Positions 5,177 through 6,854 of a stretch of DNA of 6,854 nucleotides are shown here, piece by piece (within the stretch, counting starts at the first letter, position 1; each line of letters opens with the position of its first letter). The DNA is taken from positions 1 to 6,854 of the forward strand of contig JAVEEE010000106.1 in the NCBI GenBank assembly GCA_030840615.1, written 5' to 3'. This DNA comes from Frankiaceae bacterium (GTDB taxonomy: Bacteria; Actinomycetota; Actinomycetes; JAFAQI01). A model generated the notes under the pieces. The model searched no databases. It had not been told where the DNA came from and was given only the letters and a program-made list of their open reading frames with translations. The translations under genes and the position numbers were made by a program.

Positions 5177-6517
5177 ATGCACTTCGACCTCAGCACGATC
5201 GACACGGGCAACACTGCCTGGGTCCTCGCAAGTGCGGCCCTCGTGCTGCTGATGACGCCGGGCCTGGCGTTCTTCTATGGCGGCATGGTCCGCAGCAAGA
5301 ACGTGCTCGGCATGCTCATGCAGAACTACGTCGCCATCGGCATCGTCAGCGTCCTGTGGGTGCTGCTCGCCTACAGCCTCGCGTTCGGCAAGAGCGGCTT
5401 CGGCGGTTTCGCCGGCAACCTCCACCAGTTCGGGCTCGGGCACATGACCGAACAGGTGGCGGGCTATCAGGGCCCGCTCGCGCAGACCATCCCGCCGCTG
5501 GTGTTCGTCGCCTTCCAGCTGATGTTCGCGGTCATCACGCCCGCGCTCATCACGGGCGCGAGCGCCGATCGCCTGAAGTTCGGCGCGTTCTGCGTGTTCA
5601 TCGGCGCCTGGCTCATCCTGGTCTACGCACCCATCGCGCACTGGGTGTTCTCCCCCGAGGGCTGGCTGTTCCAGAAGGGCGCCGAGGACTTCGCCGGCGG
5701 CACGGTCGTGCACGCCAACGCCGGCGCCGCCGGACTCGCACTCGCGATCGTGCTCGGCAAGCGGTTGGGTTGGAAGAAGGACCCGATGCGCCCGCACAAC
5801 CTGCCGTTCACGCTGCTCGGCGCAGGCCTGCTGTGGTTCGGCTGGTTCGGCTTCAACGCGGGCTCGGCGCTCGGCGCCAACAGCCTCGCCGGAGTCGCCT
5901 TCGTCAACACCAACACGGCGACCGCCGCGGCGATGCTCGGCTGGATCATCGTGGAGAAGATCCGCGACGGCCACCCGACCACCCTGGGTGCGGCGTCCGG
6001 CGCGGTCGCCGGTCTTGTCGCGATCACGCCGGCGGCGGGTTTCGTCAGCCCGATGGGCTCGATCATCCTCGGCCTCATCGCCGGTGCGCTCTGCTCCCTG
6101 GCGGTGGCCCTGAAGTACAAGCTCGGTTACGACGACGCGCTCGATGTCGTCGGCGTGCACCTCGTCGGTGGCGTCGTCGGTGCGCTGCTCATCGGGTTGC
6201 TGGGCAGCACGCAGGCGACGGGCATCGGACTGGACGGCGTCTTCTACGGCGGTGGCTGGCACCTGATGCGGCTGCAGGCGACTGCGGTCGGTGCAGCGGT
6301 CGGCTACTCGTTCGTCGCAACGCTCATCATCGCCAAGGTCATCGACCTGGTCATGGGCCTGCGGCTCACGAAGGACGAGGAGCAGGAAGGCATGGACACC
6401 GTGCTGCACGCCGAGACGGCGTACGACTTCGGTGGGGTCGCCGCCGGCGGGTTCTCACCCGGTCAGCGGGCGGCTGCGTCCGAATCGATCGCACTTCCCG
6501 AGGGAGCGAAGGCATGA
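5177..6517 (+). CDS. amtB: Ammonium channel AmtB (Amt/MEP/Rh family)
   Basis: AmtB is a trimeric inner-membrane channel that brings in ammonium when external nitrogen is scarce. The 446 residues fit 11 transmembrane helices, roughly at 13-34, 46-68, 102-126, 134-158, 172-194, 207-229, 236-258, 266-285, 289-310, 322-346 and 369-392, with a cytosolic tail. The family signature DFAGGTVVH begins at D171, the conserved acidic residue of the periplasmic vestibule. Twin pore histidines are H179 and H328; pore phenylalanines F117 and F226 and S230 of FNAGS are present. By hand alignment, the position of the E. coli vestibule Trp148 is F158. The tail keeps the EEQEGMD and HAETAYD segments linked with PII docking, followed by ~35 variable residues. 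Unlike E. coli AmtB, no cleaved signal peptide is apparent. It overlaps glnB by ATGA and lies downstream of a GlnR-like box. Confidence 0.97.
   Translation: MHFDLSTIDTGNTAWVLASAALVLLMTPGLAFFYGGMVRSKNVLGMLMQNYVAIGIVSVLWVLLAYSLAFGKSGFGGFAGNLHQFGLGHMTEQVAGYQGPLAQTIPPLVFVAFQLMFAVITPALITGASADRLKFGAFCVFIGAWLILVYAPIAHWVFSPEGWLFQKGAEDFAGGTVVHANAGAAGLALAIVLGKRLGWKKDPMRPHNLPFTLLGAGLLWFGWFGFNAGSALGANSLAGVAFVNTNTATAAAMLGWIIVEKIRDGHPTTLGAASGAVAGLVAITPAAGFVSPMGSIILGLIAGALCSLAVALKYKLGYDDALDVVGVHLVGGVVGALLIGLLGSTQATGIGLDGVFYGGGWHLMRLQATAVGAAVGYSFVATLIIAKVIDLVMGLRLTKDEEQEGMDTVLHAETAYDFGGVAAGGFSPGQRAAASESIALPEGAKA
6501..6506 (+). promoter_or_regulatory. Shine-Dalgarno sequence of glnB inside the amtB end
   Basis: AGGGAG ends 7 bases before the ATG at 6514, an ideal spacing. 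It fixes the glnB start inside a much longer open frame that runs upstream through amtB in the +2 register. Confidence 0.7.
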
Positions 6518-6852
6518 GGCTCGTCACCGCGGTCATCAAGCCGTTCAAGCTCGACGACGTGAAGGAGGCGCTCGAGACCTTCGGAGTGCAGGGGCTCACC
6601 GTCGCGGAGGTCAGCGGCTACGGCCGGCAGAAGGGCCACACGGAGGTCTATCGCGGTGCGGAGTACACCGTGGACTTCGTGCCAAAGGTCCGCCTGGACA
6701 TCGTGGTGTCCGACAGTGATGCAGCCGATGTGGTCGACGTCATCGTGAAGGCCGCTGCCACCGGCCAGATCGGTGACGGCAAGGTGTGGACCACGCCGCT
6801 CGACGAGCTGGTGCGGGTCCGGACGGGGGAGCGCGGCGCGGAGGCGCTCTAG
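6514..6852 (+). CDS. glnB: Nitrogen regulatory protein PII (GlnB/GlnK type)
   Basis: PII is a small trimeric sensor of 2-oxoglutarate, ATP/ADP and, through covalent modification, glutamine; unmodified PII can block AmtB. At 112 residues it is exactly the usual length. Conserved features: the start VIKPFKLDDVKEAL (7-20), Q39 and K58 of the 2-oxoglutarate site, T-loop 37-55 with the YRGAEY motif (46-51) whose Y51 is the modification site (adenylylated by GlnD in studied actinobacteria, uridylylated in E. coli), and nucleotide-site residues G84, G87, G89, K90, R101 and R103. The start is ATG at 6514 within ATGA overlapping the amtB stop, supported by the Shine-Dalgarno sequence at 6501. Pairing with amtB is typical of the GlnK subtype, and the name glnK would be equally proper. 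The TAG stop is 2 bases from the window end; glnD is the expected next gene. Confidence 0.97.
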   Translation: MRLVTAVIKPFKLDDVKEALETFGVQGLTVAEVSGYGRQKGHTEVYRGAEYTVDFVPKVRLDIVVSDSDAADVVDVIVKAAATGQIGDGKVWTTPLDELVRVRTGERGAEAL

Positions 6853-6854
6853 GG

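Noticed and set aside
5072..6409. Long open frame of 445 codons on the minus strand across amtB
   Set aside because: It is antisense to a clearly conserved channel gene, and its His/Arg/Asp/Glu/Ala-rich composition is what the opposite strand of GC-rich codons yields. No recognisable domain or convincing start.
5356..6513. Upstream extension of the glnB frame through amtB
   Set aside because: The Arg-rich translation is out-of-frame amtB. The real PII protein begins at ATG 6514 with a good Shine-Dalgarno sequence and exact family length.

Overview
The window is high-GC, densely coded DNA with all five genes on the + strand. It reads as a chromosomal housekeeping segment of an actinomycete (Actinomycetota). 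Three things support this: the strong G/C preference at third codon positions, the actinobacterial style of the SMC and FtsY proteins (SMC ending in an EVEAALDD-type Walker B/D-loop; FtsY with an N-terminal membrane anchor and acidic Pro/Ala/Glu linker), and the gene order smc - ftsY - amtB - glnB, which is familiar in that phylum and is normally followed by glnD and ffh. I cannot place the organism below phylum/class. I see no tRNA, rRNA, CRISPR array, insertion sequence or phage gene.

Layout. Bases 1-2840 hold the 3' four-fifths of smc (chromosome condensation ATPase), cut by the window edge. After a 36-base gap that carries a promoter-like TAGTCT box but no Shine-Dalgarno sequence comes ftsY (2877-4082), the signal recognition particle receptor, probably translated from a leaderless or nearly leaderless mRNA. 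A predicted secreted protein with Ig-like beta-sandwich domains (4079-5035) overlaps the ftsY stop by 4 bases. It is the one gene here whose role I do not recognise. A perfect 9-bp hairpin straddles its stop codon. A 141-base intergenic region (5036-5176) follows, with GTNAC/GAAAC half-sites matching the actinobacterial GlnR nitrogen-regulator consensus, a weak -10-like box and a leader stem-loop. Then come amtB (5177-6517, ammonium channel) and glnB (6514-6852, PII signalling protein), overlapping by ATGA.

How the parts work together. There appear to be two transcription units. The first (ftsY plus the secreted protein) follows smc and concerns chromosome organisation and protein targeting to the membrane. 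The second (amtB-glnB) is the nitrogen-scavenging pair: AmtB conducts ammonium, PII senses 2-oxoglutarate, ATP/ADP and covalent modification and plugs AmtB when nitrogen is plentiful. The hairpin and the GlnR-like box sit exactly at the border between the two units. The most useful non-routine observations are this boundary, the inferred leaderless ftsY start, the uncharacterised secreted protein placed between ftsY and amtB, and a run of eight tandem pentapeptides in FtsY. No clearly novel multi-gene system is visible.
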